Of a stretch of 64,000 nt of DNA, positions 8,947 through 19,024 are shown piece by piece. Numbering within the stretch: position 1 is the stretch's first letter; every line of letters begins with the position of its first letter. Below the pieces are notes generated by a model that was not told where the DNA came from, ran no database searches, and saw nothing but the letters and a program-made list of their open reading frames with translations. Position numbers and translations under genes: made by a program. Origin of the DNA: Coxiellaceae bacterium (GTDB taxonomy: Bacteria; Pseudomonadota; Gammaproteobacteria; Coxiellales; Coxiellaceae); the NCBI GenBank assembly GCA_011523685.1, contig WTGG01000020.1, positions 124,001 to 188,000 of the forward strand. Reading direction: 5' to 3'.

Positions 8947-10054
8947 CTACTCAGTACTACCTTGTAACTTTAAGGTAGCCTCAATGAATTGATCAATATC
9001 ACCATCAAGGACCGCCTGTGTATTCGAGGTTTCTACATTGGTGCGCAAATCTTTAATGCGCGATGCATCTAATACATAAGAGCGTATTTGACTACCCCAA
9101 CTGATATCAGATTTAGTGGCTTCTAGTGCTTGTTGATCAGCTTGTTTCTTTTGCATTTCTAACTCATACAACTTAGCTTTTAGTTGTTTCATGGCTTGTG
9201 CGCGGTTTTTATGTTGCGAACGATCGCTTTGACACTGCACAACAATACCAGTGGGCTCATGAGTTAAGCGAATCGCTGAGTCCGTTTTATTGACGTGCTG
9301 ACCACCTGCACCACTAGCACGGTAGGTGTCGGTACGAATGTCAGCAGGGTTAATGTCAACTTCAATATCATCATCAATTTCTGGCGATATAAATACTGAA
9401 GCAAATGATGTATGACGTCTTGCACCTGAGTCAAAAGGAGATTTTCTAACTAAGCGATGAACACCATTTTCTGTACGAAGCCAACCAAACGCATATTCGC
9501 CTTCAAAACGAATCGTAGCACTTTTGATACCTGCGACCTCGCCAGGCGATACCTCCATCAACGTGGTTTTAAAACCATGTGCTTCACCCCAGCGCAAGTA
9601 CATACGCAGTAGCATCTCCGCCCAGTCTTGTGCTTCGGTTCCCCCCGAACCCGATTGAATATCTAGAAAAGCATGATTGGCATCCATCTTGCCAGAAAAC
9701 ATGCGTTGGAACTCCATACGCTCAATCGCTGATTGTAATGTTTGAGTATCAGTTTCCACCTCATTCACAGTATCCACATCTTGCTCACTGTAAGCCAACT
9801 CTAATAGTTCAGTCGCATCAGCTAAACGTGTTTGTAAATCATCGGTACCATTTACCACATGCTCTAACTGAGATTGCTCAACACCTAAAGATTGAGCTTG
9901 CTCGGGGTTATTCCAGACGTCCGGATTTTCAAGTTCACGCTGAACTTCTAGTAGTCTCTGAGCTTTGCCAGCATAGTCAAAGATACCCCCTAAGCGCTTC
10001 CAAACGTGCAGTAAGGTCTTTTAGTTGTTCTCTTAAGGGATTAATTTCTAACAT
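8947..10054 (-). CDS. prfB: Peptide chain release factor 2 (programmed +1 frameshift)
   Basis: RF2 ends translation at UGA and UAA. The message starts at ATG 10054 (SD GGAAAAGG) and encodes 25 codons ending in CTT, then an in-frame TGA at 9979-9977. Skipping one base at CTT-TGAC gives 343 more codons, 368 residues in all. The second part holds the GGQ catalytic motif ([16 protein letters not shown]) and [13 protein letters not shown]. No stop-recognition residue looks altered. The gene follows dus by 12 bases on the same strand, so they are probably cotranscribed. A plain ORF call would miss the first 60-odd residues. Confidence 0.97.
9976..9991 (-). promoter_or_regulatory. prfB +1 frameshift site
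   Basis: On the reverse strand the site reads AGGGGGTATCTTTGAC: internal Shine-Dalgarno AGGGGG, slippery CTT, stop TGA, then C, the weak termination context. It is the same arrangement as in Escherichia coli prfB. Low RF2 leaves UGA unread and favours the shift, so RF2 controls its own synthesis. Confidence 0.95.
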
Positions 10055-10066
10055 ACCTTTTCCATT

Positions 10067-11041
10067 TTAATTCTGTAATAAGAGGGCATTTAACAATGAT
10101 GTTAAATCGGATAATGTGGACAACTGATTTTTCATAGCCACACAATGATCCGATAGTGTAACCATTGGAAAATAATACGCAACCAATTTGCGTGCTTGCA
10201 GTAAAGCCAAGTGCTCACCTTCAATTGCCATCAACCCAGAAACATGTTGTATTAATAGTTCAGCCTGCTCAGTTGGTGAAACAGACCATGTCTCGCCTGA
10301 ATGAAGCTCGGTTAAGATCTGATGAAATAACCAAGGTCGACCCAAGCCAGCTCGTGCAATCATCACACCAGCACAACCTGAAGCCTGTTGTGCTGCTTGC
10401 AAGCTTGTTAACGAATCAACATCACCATTAGCAATCACAGGAATAGAAACCCAATCGACAAACGGTTGAATGGCTGACCAACGTGCTGGCACATCATATC
10501 GTTCCGTCCAGTGTCTGGCATGCACAATCAAACCGTCTGCTCCAGCAGAGTTAATCGCCTCTGCCACTTGTCGGTTTGCCTCGTTATCATCAGGCTCAAT
10601 GCGAATTTTGACCGTAAGCACACGATCAGTGGCATCTCGAATCGCTTTGACACAACGGTATAAATGTTCAGGGTCACTCAATAAACGCGAACCCATTTTG
10701 CGTTTACGGATTTTAGGTTGAGGACAACCACAATTAAGATCGATAATCTCAGCTCCCCAACCGTGCACAATTTCAGTTGCACGAGCCAGTATTTCAGGCT
10801 GACTGCCTGCGAGCTGAACTGACCAGATAGTTTCACTGTCATCACGGAGACGATAACGTGCTGGCTGATGAGGACGATGAACAATGTTATGTGCAGATAA
10901 CATTTCCGTGGTGCAATAACCTACTCCACCGAAATCCCATACTAATTTTCTAAAAGGGGCACAACTATAACCCGCCAAAGGTCCTTGCAACAAAGGGCTA
11001 CCTAAGGTCAACGAACCTAATTGTAAAGGTTGATCAAACAC
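10067..11041 (-). CDS. tRNA-dihydrouridine synthase family protein
   Basis: FMN enzyme that reduces uridines in the tRNA D-arm. TIM-barrel motifs are clear: LLQGPLAGYSCAPFRKL at the N-terminus, DLNCGCPQPKIRKRKMGSRL with the catalytic Cys, VTVKIRI-like strand, VHARHWTERY, IPVIANGDV and ARAGLGRPWLF. It shows mixed DusB/DusC features, so I assign no subclass. The frame is open to an ATG at 11134, but that start lies upstream of the previous gene's terminator hairpin (11097-11124). GTG 11041 gives the normal N-terminus and 324 residues and is preferred; a TTG at 11056 is the alternative. Likely cotranscribed with prfB. Confidence 0.92.
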   Translation of the reverse strand: MFDQPLQLGSLTLGSPLLQGPLAGYSCAPFRKLVWDFGGVGYCTTEMLSAHNIVHRPHQPARYRLRDDSETIWSVQLAGSQPEILARATEIVHGWGAEIIDLNCGCPQPKIRKRKMGSRLLSDPEHLYRCVKAIRDATDRVLTVKIRIEPDDNEANRQVAEAINSAGADGLIVHARHWTERYDVPARWSAIQPFVDWVSIPVIANGDVDSLTSLQAAQQASGCAGVMIARAGLGRPWLFHQILTELHSGETWSVSPTEQAELLIQHVSGLMAIEGEHLALLQARKLVAYYFPMVTLSDHCVAMKNQLSTLSDLTSLLNALLLQN

Positions 11042-11096
11042 GTGTTTTTTATCCAACGATTCAATAATGATCGCATCATACCGGCAAATGACAGAT

Positions 11097-11124
11097 AAAA
11101 AAATACCCAGCTCACACTGGGTAT
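11097..11124 (-). terminator. Rho-independent terminator of the holin-like gene
   Basis: On the reverse strand ATACCCAG pairs with CTGGGTAT (11103-11110 with 11117-11124), followed by seven T residues. It lies 25 bases after the stop at 11149. Confidence 0.8.
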
Positions 11125-11148
11125 CTTTTGTCATTACAACTTAAAGCT

Positions 11149-11451
11149 TTAAGCATTGCTTTTACGCGATTTCATCGGACAACCACAACAAGAAAACGCA
11201 TTGTATAACCAAGCTAATATAATACCTGCGACAAAACCATCAATGATCGCCCACACTAACCCAATGATAATACCGATAAAACTTAGATTAAAACCGACAT
11301 AGATAGAGGCGATGATCCCCAACCAAGGAACCCCAACACCAAAACATAAAGCAGTAAAAACCACAAACAATAAACTCAAAGCCGATAACACAGCGATTGC
11401 TAGACCCAACGCAACAGGCTTCAAACGACACACATCAACACTTGAACTCAT
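11149..11451 (-). CDS. Small holin-like membrane protein
   Basis: A 100-residue protein with two or three hydrophobic segments. The motif IGIIIGLVWAIIDGFVAGII followed by LAWLYNAF resembles a family of short proteins in Legionella-type genomes that is often labelled bacteriophage holin, although no phage genes are near. A Cys-rich, basic end (SCCGCPMKSRKS) follows. It has its own terminator and stands between ispF and dus. Role unknown; I would not infer lysis from the name. Confidence 0.7.
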   Translation of the reverse strand: MSSSVDVCRLKPVALGLAIAVLSALSLLFVVFTALCFGVGVPWLGIIASIYVGFNLSFIGIIIGLVWAIIDGFVAGIILAWLYNAFSCCGCPMKSRKSNA

Positions 11452-11577
11452 AATTAACTCCCTGTAATTAAAGAAAAAAACACATCAATGCAAAAGCATA
11501 TCGAGTAATACCGTAAAACACAAAAATACCGATCAATCTGCTTGTTTTGCTGAAAAATAACACAAAGATAATGAATA

Positions 11578-12054
11578 TCAATCACTGGAGATCAATAACA
11601 CCACGTGAGCAGCAATACCCTCACTACGCCCCAAAGAACCCATTTTTTCATTGGTGGTCGCTTTTACACTCACTTGAGAAACTGGCAAACCTATAATATC
11701 AGCCAAAGAGTGACGAATATCGACAATGTGTGGAGAGAACTTAGGCTCTTCAGCAATTAATGTCGCATCAACGTTATGCACTGAAAAAGAACGCTCTGTT
11801 AACAAAGCTAAAATATGGCGAACTAACACTGCACTATCAGCATTTTCATAAGCTGAATCGGTATCAGGGAAATGTTGCCCAATATCCCCCAAAGCCGCCG
11901 CACCCAATAATGCATCGCCCACAGCATGTAATAACACATCACCATCGGAATGCGCGGCAAATGCAGCATGATGATCCACCTTAACGCCACCTACCATAAT
12001 ATGATCACCCTCACAAAAGCGATGAGAATCATATCCAAAACCTACTCGCATCAT
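11578..12054 (-). CDS. ispF: 2-C-methyl-D-erythritol 2,4-cyclodiphosphate synthase
   Basis: MEP-pathway enzyme that cyclises CDP-ME 2-phosphate to MEcPP. Metal-binding DSHR (GFGYDSHRF) and HSDGDVLLHAVGDALLGAAA are intact, as are DIGQHFPDTD and the C-terminal VSVKATTNEKMGSLGRSEGI. The first ATG of a tandem ATGATG overlaps the ispD stop by four bases (ATGA) and has AGGAG upstream, so I start at 12054 rather than the further upstream codon at 12081. Length 158, normal. Confidence 0.97.
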   Translation of the reverse strand: MMRVGFGYDSHRFCEGDHIMVGGVKVDHHAAFAAHSDGDVLLHAVGDALLGAAALGDIGQHFPDTDSAYENADSAVLVRHILALLTERSFSVHNVDATLIAEEPKFSPHIVDIRHSLADIIGLPVSQVSVKATTNEKMGSLGRSEGIAAHVVLLISSD

Positions 12055-12773
12055 GACACACTCTCCTGCTGTAGATACCACTCTGCCAAAGCTAAGTCCT
12101 CAGCATGAGTCACCTTTATATTAGATACATCACCCAGCACCATTCGAGGCACATACCCCTGTAACTCAATCGCACTGGCTTCATCAGTTATCCGCGACCT
12201 ATCCTGATCAGTAAGATGATCTAACGTTGTTCGTAAAAGACCGTAACGAAACATTTGTGGCGTTTGTGCTTGCCAAACACCCGAACGAGACAGTGTTTTT
12301 TCAACACCTTGTTCTTGATTGACACGTTTTAATGTATCCGTCACGGGCCGACCTAATAAACCACCCACCGCATCAGACTGACACTCATGGATTAAACGTT
12401 GTATCGCGTCTTGGCGAAGACATGGCCGAGCAGCATCATGCACTAGAACCCAGTCATGCTCATGCGCTTTGCCTTCAAGAGCAATAAGACCCTGCAACAC
12501 AGAATCAACACGTTGCTCACCGCCTACAGTCACCCATAATCCTTGTGGCTCAACTGGATAAATCGTAGACCAATGGCTGTCTTCTGAATGCAGCACCACT
12601 ACCACACCTTCTATTTGCGGATGCTGTAAAAAGCTATTGATGGTGTGTTGAATAATAGGCTGACCACACACAGAAACGTATTGCTTAGGGCCATCAGCAC
12701 CAAAACGTTGTCCGATACCCGCAGCCGGAATGACCGCCCAAAACGTTGGCTGGTGATTTAAATGTGAGTTCAA
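12051..12773 (-). CDS. ispD: 2-C-methyl-D-erythritol 4-phosphate cytidylyltransferase
   Basis: Transfers CMP from CTP to methylerythritol phosphate. Nucleotidyltransferase signature VIPAAGIGQRFGADGPKQYV at the N-terminus, VLVHDAARPCLR in the middle, and ITDEASAIELQGY near the end. Its 240 residues are typical. It overlaps ftsB upstream and ispF downstream by four bases each, so the three are translationally coupled, as in many gammaproteobacteria. Confidence 0.97.
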   Translation of the reverse strand: MNSHLNHQPTFWAVIPAAGIGQRFGADGPKQYVSVCGQPIIQHTINSFLQHPQIEGVVVVLHSEDSHWSTIYPVEPQGLWVTVGGEQRVDSVLQGLIALEGKAHEHDWVLVHDAARPCLRQDAIQRLIHECQSDAVGGLLGRPVTDTLKRVNQEQGVEKTLSRSGVWQAQTPQMFRYGLLRTTLDHLTDQDRSRITDEASAIELQGYVPRMVLGDVSNIKVTHAEDLALAEWYLQQESVS

Positions 12774-13048
12774 TCGTCAATAACCTGATAAAACACTTCA
12801 TGGCGCTTAATCATACCAAGCTCATTGCGAGCTTCTGCCTCAATCGCATGATGACCATTCTTCAGCTGGTGAATATTCGCTAACATCACCTGATTACCTT
12901 CATGTAACACATGATTTTTCTGTTCTAACTGCTGAATTTCATCACTGAGATGCCAGACGCTACTCAAACCGCCTGGCATAAACCAAAGCTGGTACTGCAT
13001 AAAAAGCAATGCTGCTATCAGACCTGAGCCCAACCATCGTGTCATCAT
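12770..13048 (-). CDS. ftsB: Cell division protein FtsB
   Basis: Bitopic inner-membrane protein of the FtsQLB divisome complex. A single N-terminal membrane helix (GSGLIAALLFMQYQLWF) is followed by a leucine-zipper-like coiled coil (SDEIQQLEQKNHVLHEGN) and the family end EARNELGMIKRHEVFYQVID. The 92-residue length and the position upstream of ispD are the expected ones. Confidence 0.95.
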   Translation of the reverse strand: MMTRWLGSGLIAALLFMQYQLWFMPGGLSSVWHLSDEIQQLEQKNHVLHEGNQVMLANIHQLKNGHHAIEAEARNELGMIKRHEVFYQVIDD

Positions 13049-13142
13049 GCTCTCACCATTATCAAAATCACAGTCTATTATGATCGATAATATATCAGAG
13101 ACATTAAAAAAAACAGCTATTCAGCTCATTTTACTGCATTTT

Positions 13143-14453
<1,311 letters not shown>

Positions 14454-14478
14454 TTAATTTGTAAAGTGTCATTTATTG

Positions 14479-15330
14479 TTAAGCACTGTGTGCTTTTACT
14501 TCGTCTTCTAACCAAATACCGCTTTTAACGGCTTGATTAATACCTAACAACGTATCAAGCAATGCTGGCATTTTGTCTAGAGGCCAGGAATTTGGCCCAT
14601 CACTGAGTGCCTGATCAGGATTAGGATGTGTCTCCATAAACACACCACTCACGCCTGCCGCAACAGCAGCACGCGCCAGTACCGGCACGAAGTCACGACG
14701 CCCACCTGAAGTGCTGCCCTGCCCACCTGGCATCTGCACCGAATGAGTAGCATCAAAAATCACTGGTGCTTGCGTTTCACGCATAATAGCCAAAGAACGC
14801 ATATCAGAAACTAAGTTGTTGTAACCAAATGAAGCACCGCGCTCACAGACCATGATATTAGGATTACCAGTAGATCTCGCTTTTGTGACCACGTGCATCA
14901 TGTCTTGAGGTGCCAAAAATTGCCCTTTCTTGATATTCACTGGCAAGCCTGTTTCAGCCACCTTGGTGATAAAATTGGTTTGGCGACACAAGAAAGCAGG
15001 TGTTTGCAAGACATCGACCACAGCGGCTACTTCGTTAAGAGGCGTATCTTCATGCACATCCGTTAATACACGTACACCTAGAGTCTTTTTCACTTTCTCT
15101 AGAATGGCCAAGCCTTTTTCTAAACCAGGGCCACGAAAACTATGAATCGAAGAACGATTCGCCTTATCAAAAGACGCTTTAAAGACAAACGGGACACCGC
15201 GCTGATCCGTCATTGCCTTGAGCTCTGTGGCCACTTGCATGACCAAATCTTCACTCTCAATCACACATGGTCCTGCGATGATTAATAGGGGGTCATTCAA
15301 CCCAATGCGATCAGCACCAATATTGGCCAT
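14479..15330 (-). CDS. kdsA: 3-deoxy-D-manno-octulosonate 8-phosphate synthase
   Basis: Condenses phosphoenolpyruvate with arabinose 5-phosphate to make KDO-8-P for lipopolysaccharide inner core, so the cell has an LPS-type outer membrane. Motifs [54 protein letters not shown] and [14 protein letters not shown] are all present. GGAGG lies six bases before the ATG; length 283. In relatives pyrG lies just upstream; here an insertion of about 5.8 kb separates them. Confidence 0.98.
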   Translation of the reverse strand: MANIGADRIGLNDPLLIIAGPCVIESEDLVMQVATELKAMTDQRGVPFVFKASFDKANRSSIHSFRGPGLEKGLAILEKVKKTLGVRVLTDVHEDTPLNEVAAVVDVLQTPAFLCRQTNFITKVAETGLPVNIKKGQFLAPQDMMHVVTKARSTGNPNIMVCERGASFGYNNLVSDMRSLAIMRETQAPVIFDATHSVQMPGGQGSTSGGRRDFVPVLARAAVAAGVSGVFMETHPNPDQALSDGPNSWPLDKMPALLDTLLGINQAVKSGIWLEDEVKAHSA

Positions 15331-15382
15331 TCTTGCCTCCGAAGCAATCTGAAAGAACTCGAATCATACTGGATCAAGGCGG

Positions 15383-15411
15383 TTTTGCAAGGTTACCGCC
15401 TGTGGTACACT
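15383..15411 (+). promoter_or_regulatory. Putative promoter abutting the uup start codon
   Basis: TACACT (15406-15411) with a weak -35 TTTTGC (15383-15388) at 17 bases. +1 would fall at about 15418, one base before the ATG at 15419, and no Shine-Dalgarno sequence is present in the few bases before it. Confidence 0.35.
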
Positions 15412-15418
15412 CGCACCC

Positions 15419-17167
15419 ATGGCACTGATTCAATTAAAAAACATCCACTTAAGCTTCGCAGAAGCCCCTTTATTCAATGACCTATCATTACAGGTGTCAC
15501 GAAAACAACGTATCGCCCTTATTGGTCGCAACGGTACTGGGAAATCAACGCTTCTTAAAGTTATTCAAAAAATCGTGCAACCCGATACCGGATTGATCGA
15601 AGGGCAAGCGCATACCATCACCGCCTTGCAACAAAACGTGCCGGACAATCTCAGCGGCAATGTTCACGATTTCCTAGTCAATAGTCTAGGTGATGAAGCC
15701 GCCTGGCAATCCACACACACGGTCGATCGCATCATTCAAGAACTCCAGCTTAACCCACAAGCAGAGCTAGCCGATTTATCCGGTGGTGAAATACGACGAT
15801 GCTTACTCGCTCAAGCGTTAATCCAAGAGCCTGATGTGCTGCTACTTGACGAACCAACCAACCACATGGACATGCCAACCATTCAATGGCTGGAAAACTA
15901 TCTAATACAATCGCAACTCACCTGCATTCTCATCACCCACGATCGGAGTTTTTTACAACAGGTCGCCACTCACATTGCTGAACTTGACCGTGGCGAACTC
16001 ACCACATGGGCCGGAGACTACCAAAGCTTTCTCGTACATAAGTCTCAACAACTAGAAGTCGAAGAACGAGCCAATGCCTTATTCGATAAACGCCTGGCAC
16101 AAGAAGAGCGTTGGATCCGACAAGGCATTAAAGCACGCCGCACTCGCAATGAAGGTCGCGTGCGCGCACTTAAACAAATGCGATATGAACGAGCGCAACG
16201 TCGCGAACAACGCGGCCAAGTAAAGCTCAACACACAAGAACAAGCCCATAGCGGCAAACAGGTCTGTGTTGCCGACAACATCAGTATCTATCTCGATGGA
16301 AAAACGATCATTAAAAACTTTTCCTGCATTATTCAACGCAAAGATAAGGTCGGCATCATTGGTCATAGTGGTTGTGGTAAAACCACATTAATCCGCTGCT
16401 TACTCGGTCAACTGCAACCTGACCGAGGGACAGTGACCTTAGGGACACAACTGGATATTGCTTACTTTGATCAACACCGACATAGCTTAGACATTGATGC
16501 CACACCAATGGATGTCGTGGCGGAAGGTCGTTCTCATATCACAATCAACGGCCAATCCAAGCACATCATGAGTTACCTGCAAGACTTTTTATTTTCACCT
16601 TTACAAGCTCGCAGCCAAATCCGAACACTCTCGGGTGGTGAACGTAATCGCTTATTACTCGCTAAGTTATTTTCACAACCAGCTAATTGTTTAGTACTGG
16701 ATGAACCGACTAATGATTTAGACATCGAAACCTTAGAGTTACTCGAACAATACTTGGTGGAATTTGATGGTACCGTGATTGTCGTTAGCCATGATCGCAC
16801 CTTCATTGAAAACGTTGTGACACAAACCTATCGGTTTGATCACAATGGCCATATCACCGAACACATGGATCACTTCATCGATACGCCCAAGACAGCTTCA
16901 TCCACTAGCGAAAAAACAACGACAAAATCCAATACTAAGAAAAGCACGTTAACCCATGAAGAGCGTAAAGAATTAAATAAGCTGCCGACAAAAATTGAAA
17001 AACTCGAAGCGAAAATAGCGCAAGCACAAGCAATACTCAATCAACCTGACTTTTATCAGCAGCCCCAAGACGTCACACAACCACAAATTGATCATTTTGA
17101 ATCTCTGCAACAAGAACACGATGCCCTCTATCAGCGCTGGGAAGTGTTGCTGGAGAAAGATATTTAA
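15419..17167 (+). CDS. uup: ABC-F ATPase Uup
   Basis: A soluble ABC-F protein with two nucleotide-binding domains and no membrane part; the family acts on ribosomes. Domain 1: GRNGTGKST, LSGGEIRR, LLLDEPTNHMDM. The linker LAQEERWIRQGIKARRTRNE is a Uup hallmark. Domain 2: GHSGCGKTT, LSGGERNRLLLAKLF, LVLDEPTNDLDIET. The C-terminal 60 residues form a charged coiled coil (KLPTKIEKLEAKIAQAQAI), also typical of Uup. Length 582. It is the first gene of the block that separates kdsA from pyrG, and is oriented opposite to both. Confidence 0.94.
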   Translation: MALIQLKNIHLSFAEAPLFNDLSLQVSRKQRIALIGRNGTGKSTLLKVIQKIVQPDTGLIEGQAHTITALQQNVPDNLSGNVHDFLVNSLGDEAAWQSTHTVDRIIQELQLNPQAELADLSGGEIRRCLLAQALIQEPDVLLLDEPTNHMDMPTIQWLENYLIQSQLTCILITHDRSFLQQVATHIAELDRGELTTWAGDYQSFLVHKSQQLEVEERANALFDKRLAQEERWIRQGIKARRTRNEGRVRALKQMRYERAQRREQRGQVKLNTQEQAHSGKQVCVADNISIYLDGKTIIKNFSCIIQRKDKVGIIGHSGCGKTTLIRCLLGQLQPDRGTVTLGTQLDIAYFDQHRHSLDIDATPMDVVAEGRSHITINGQSKHIMSYLQDFLFSPLQARSQIRTLSGGERNRLLLAKLFSQPANCLVLDEPTNDLDIETLELLEQYLVEFDGTVIVVSHDRTFIENVVTQTYRFDHNGHITEHMDHFIDTPKTASSTSEKTTTKSNTKKSTLTHEERKELNKLPTKIEKLEAKIAQAQAILNQPDFYQQPQDVTQPQIDHFESLQQEHDALYQRWEVLLEKDI

Positions 17168-17488
17168 CAACTATGATGGTTAACAACTTGTTGGGCAATC
17201 ACGTAAGCAACCTTTAAATGCACCACTATAAAAATACTCAGTAAAATCAGGGTTGTTACTAAGTTTACCTTGTTATTTCGTTCAAGGAACATCATCTGAA
17301 AAAAAGGACTTCGATTAATCATACGCCAGAGGTGAATCTAACCTGGCGTATAATCTACTTCTAGATCTGGCAACTCTCCATCATCACTCTTAATGCATCG
17401 ATAGATTTAAGTGACTTTACGAATTACATCTCAGAAATGATCTGAAACGATCTGTTTCTAATCGGAAAGTCACTGAAAACTGATCGAT
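17168..17488. other. Non-coding gap with two long inverted repeats
   Basis: No credible gene. It holds ATACGCCAG (17321-17329) facing CTGGCGTAT (17343-17351), a perfect 9-bp stem with a 13-base loop, and AGTGACTTT (17410-17418) facing AAAGTCACT (17466-17474), a 9-bp stem enclosing 47 bases. Neither is followed by a clear T-run. The second starts just after the stop of the minus-strand transporter gene and could be a 3'-UTR structure. Confidence 0.5.
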
Positions 17489-19024
17489 TTAATTTAATTC
17501 AAACAGACGTCGATCCAGCGTACATTCAAATGCTTCAGTTGAGTTAGAAGCAGTAGCGTTATTAAATAATGACTGGTCACTACCCGATGGCTTTACTGAT
17601 TCGGCAATCATAGATCCCGCTAATAGAACACCAGGCAACGCGCCGTATAATAATCCCAGATAAACAAATGCTCCCCATGGTCGTTCCTGAATCTTTTTTT
17701 CTAAATAATCCACTGGCTTAATCACTAAGTTATCACGCACTTTTTCAACCGGATAAATCACGGTTCCAATTAAGTTAAATAATAAATGACTCAATGCCAC
17801 CGTCATCGCATCACGACGCTTAGATAATGCAGACATCGCAGCAAGGATACCAGTAACCGTTGTTCCCCAGTTAGAACCTATTTGCAATGGGAACATTTGA
17901 TCGCGAGTAATGTAACCATCCAAGTTTAGTGCTGTCAGTACAGATGTGACCACAGAACTTGATTGCATCAAGATCGTTAAGGCACAACCTAACACCATAT
18001 TGAGGTACGGATTGACATTTAATGAACGCTGAAAGATATCCAAAACTTGCCCTTGGATTAATTGACGTAAAACTTTAGTGAGCGCATAGAGACACACACT
18101 GATCGTAAATAGTCCCAAAATAATCGACAAGGCACCTGCAGCGGATTCATCTAAACCCATATCTGCAAAAACCCCACCTCCTAGTGCACTTAAGTTAGTA
18201 CAACTGGCATAGCGTGGGTCCTTCGCAATGGCTTTAATGAAATCTTTATTGGGTGAAATTAATTGTTTCATCAGATCATCGACAATCAGATCAAAAAATT
18301 CGTATTCCTCACCACTTCCTGAGTCTGATATACCCTCAGTCATTTTACGTGACACTGTCCAGTAGAAATTTGATGAGGTCTGAAGGATAACAGCAATCAT
18401 TAAGGACCACATGTTGAAGAAATCATGCATACTTGATGTCGCAAAACCTTTGGCAAACTGATCATCTTCATCTAATGCTTTTTTGTACCAAAACAAAGCC
18501 ACCAAGTTATTTGTCATGGTAGTACCAATGTTGGCCCCAAAAACCATGTACATAGCAAGGAAAGGGTTTAGTTCATTAGCGCCGACTAAACTGACAATGA
18601 GCGATGTGGCTGTCGAAGAGCTCTGCAAAGCCACCGTCACCAACTCACCGATTGCGATAGCACCCGCAGGGTCATGCACTACGTCAAATAAACCCGCTGA
18701 ATCACGACCGCCTGCAACTTTAGCGCCATTACCCACAAGCTTTAGACCCACCACAAAGCAATATAGCAATGTTGGCACACTGATGACACGTGCTGTAGTC
18801 AATAAAGTTGAAGGGCGATTTGCCTCTCCCTCTGAAGACAACGTACCCCAGTCAGATGAACCATCATCTGAACCATTGGGTGTATTTCCCGGTATTTCAT
18901 TACCACGGAAGGTTAACTCAACCTCACCTGACAAAACACCTTGCTCAATATCTCCTTGATTAGCATCCACTCCATTAAGTTCATTATCTGAATCTTGCAA
19001 TGCACCCTCATCTTTACCCTTCAA
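17489..19024 (-). CDS. SLC34-type sodium/phosphate cotransporter
   Basis: A 511-residue membrane protein with the two inverted QSSS repeats of the NaPi-II family. Repeat 1 is VALQSSSTATSLIVSLVG (QSSS 134-137) with GANIGTTMTNNLVAL and MHDFFNMWS. Repeat 2 is LMQSSSVVTSVLTAL (354-357) with PLQIGSNWGTTVTGILAA. Between them are a soluble loop and LTKVLRQLIQGQV; SHLLFNLIG follows. It should couple Na+ to phosphate uptake at the inner membrane. The start is TTG with AAGGAG eight bases upstream. About 80 acidic, Gly/Ser/Asn-rich residues precede the first membrane segment, unusual for bacterial NptA-type proteins. It lies next to the serpin gene in AT-rich DNA. Confidence 0.88.
   Translation of the reverse strand: MKGKDEGALQDSDNELNGVDANQGDIEQGVLSGEVELTFRGNEIPGNTPNGSDDGSSDWGTLSSEGEANRPSTLLTTARVISVPTLLYCFVVGLKLVGNGAKVAGGRDSAGLFDVVHDPAGAIAIGELVTVALQSSSTATSLIVSLVGANELNPFLAMYMVFGANIGTTMTNNLVALFWYKKALDEDDQFAKGFATSSMHDFFNMWSLMIAVILQTSSNFYWTVSRKMTEGISDSGSGEEYEFFDLIVDDLMKQLISPNKDFIKAIAKDPRYASCTNLSALGGGVFADMGLDESAAGALSIILGLFTISVCLYALTKVLRQLIQGQVLDIFQRSLNVNPYLNMVLGCALTILMQSSSVVTSVLTALNLDGYITRDQMFPLQIGSNWGTTVTGILAAMSALSKRRDAMTVALSHLLFNLIGTVIYPVEKVRDNLVIKPVDYLEKKIQERPWGAFVYLGLLYGALPGVLLAGSMIAESVKPSGSDQSLFNNATASNSTEAFECTLDRRLFELN

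Noticed and set aside
11149-11451. Prophage, because of the holin-like gene
   Set aside because: No other phage gene is near and the flanking genes are housekeeping; the name reflects weak similarity.
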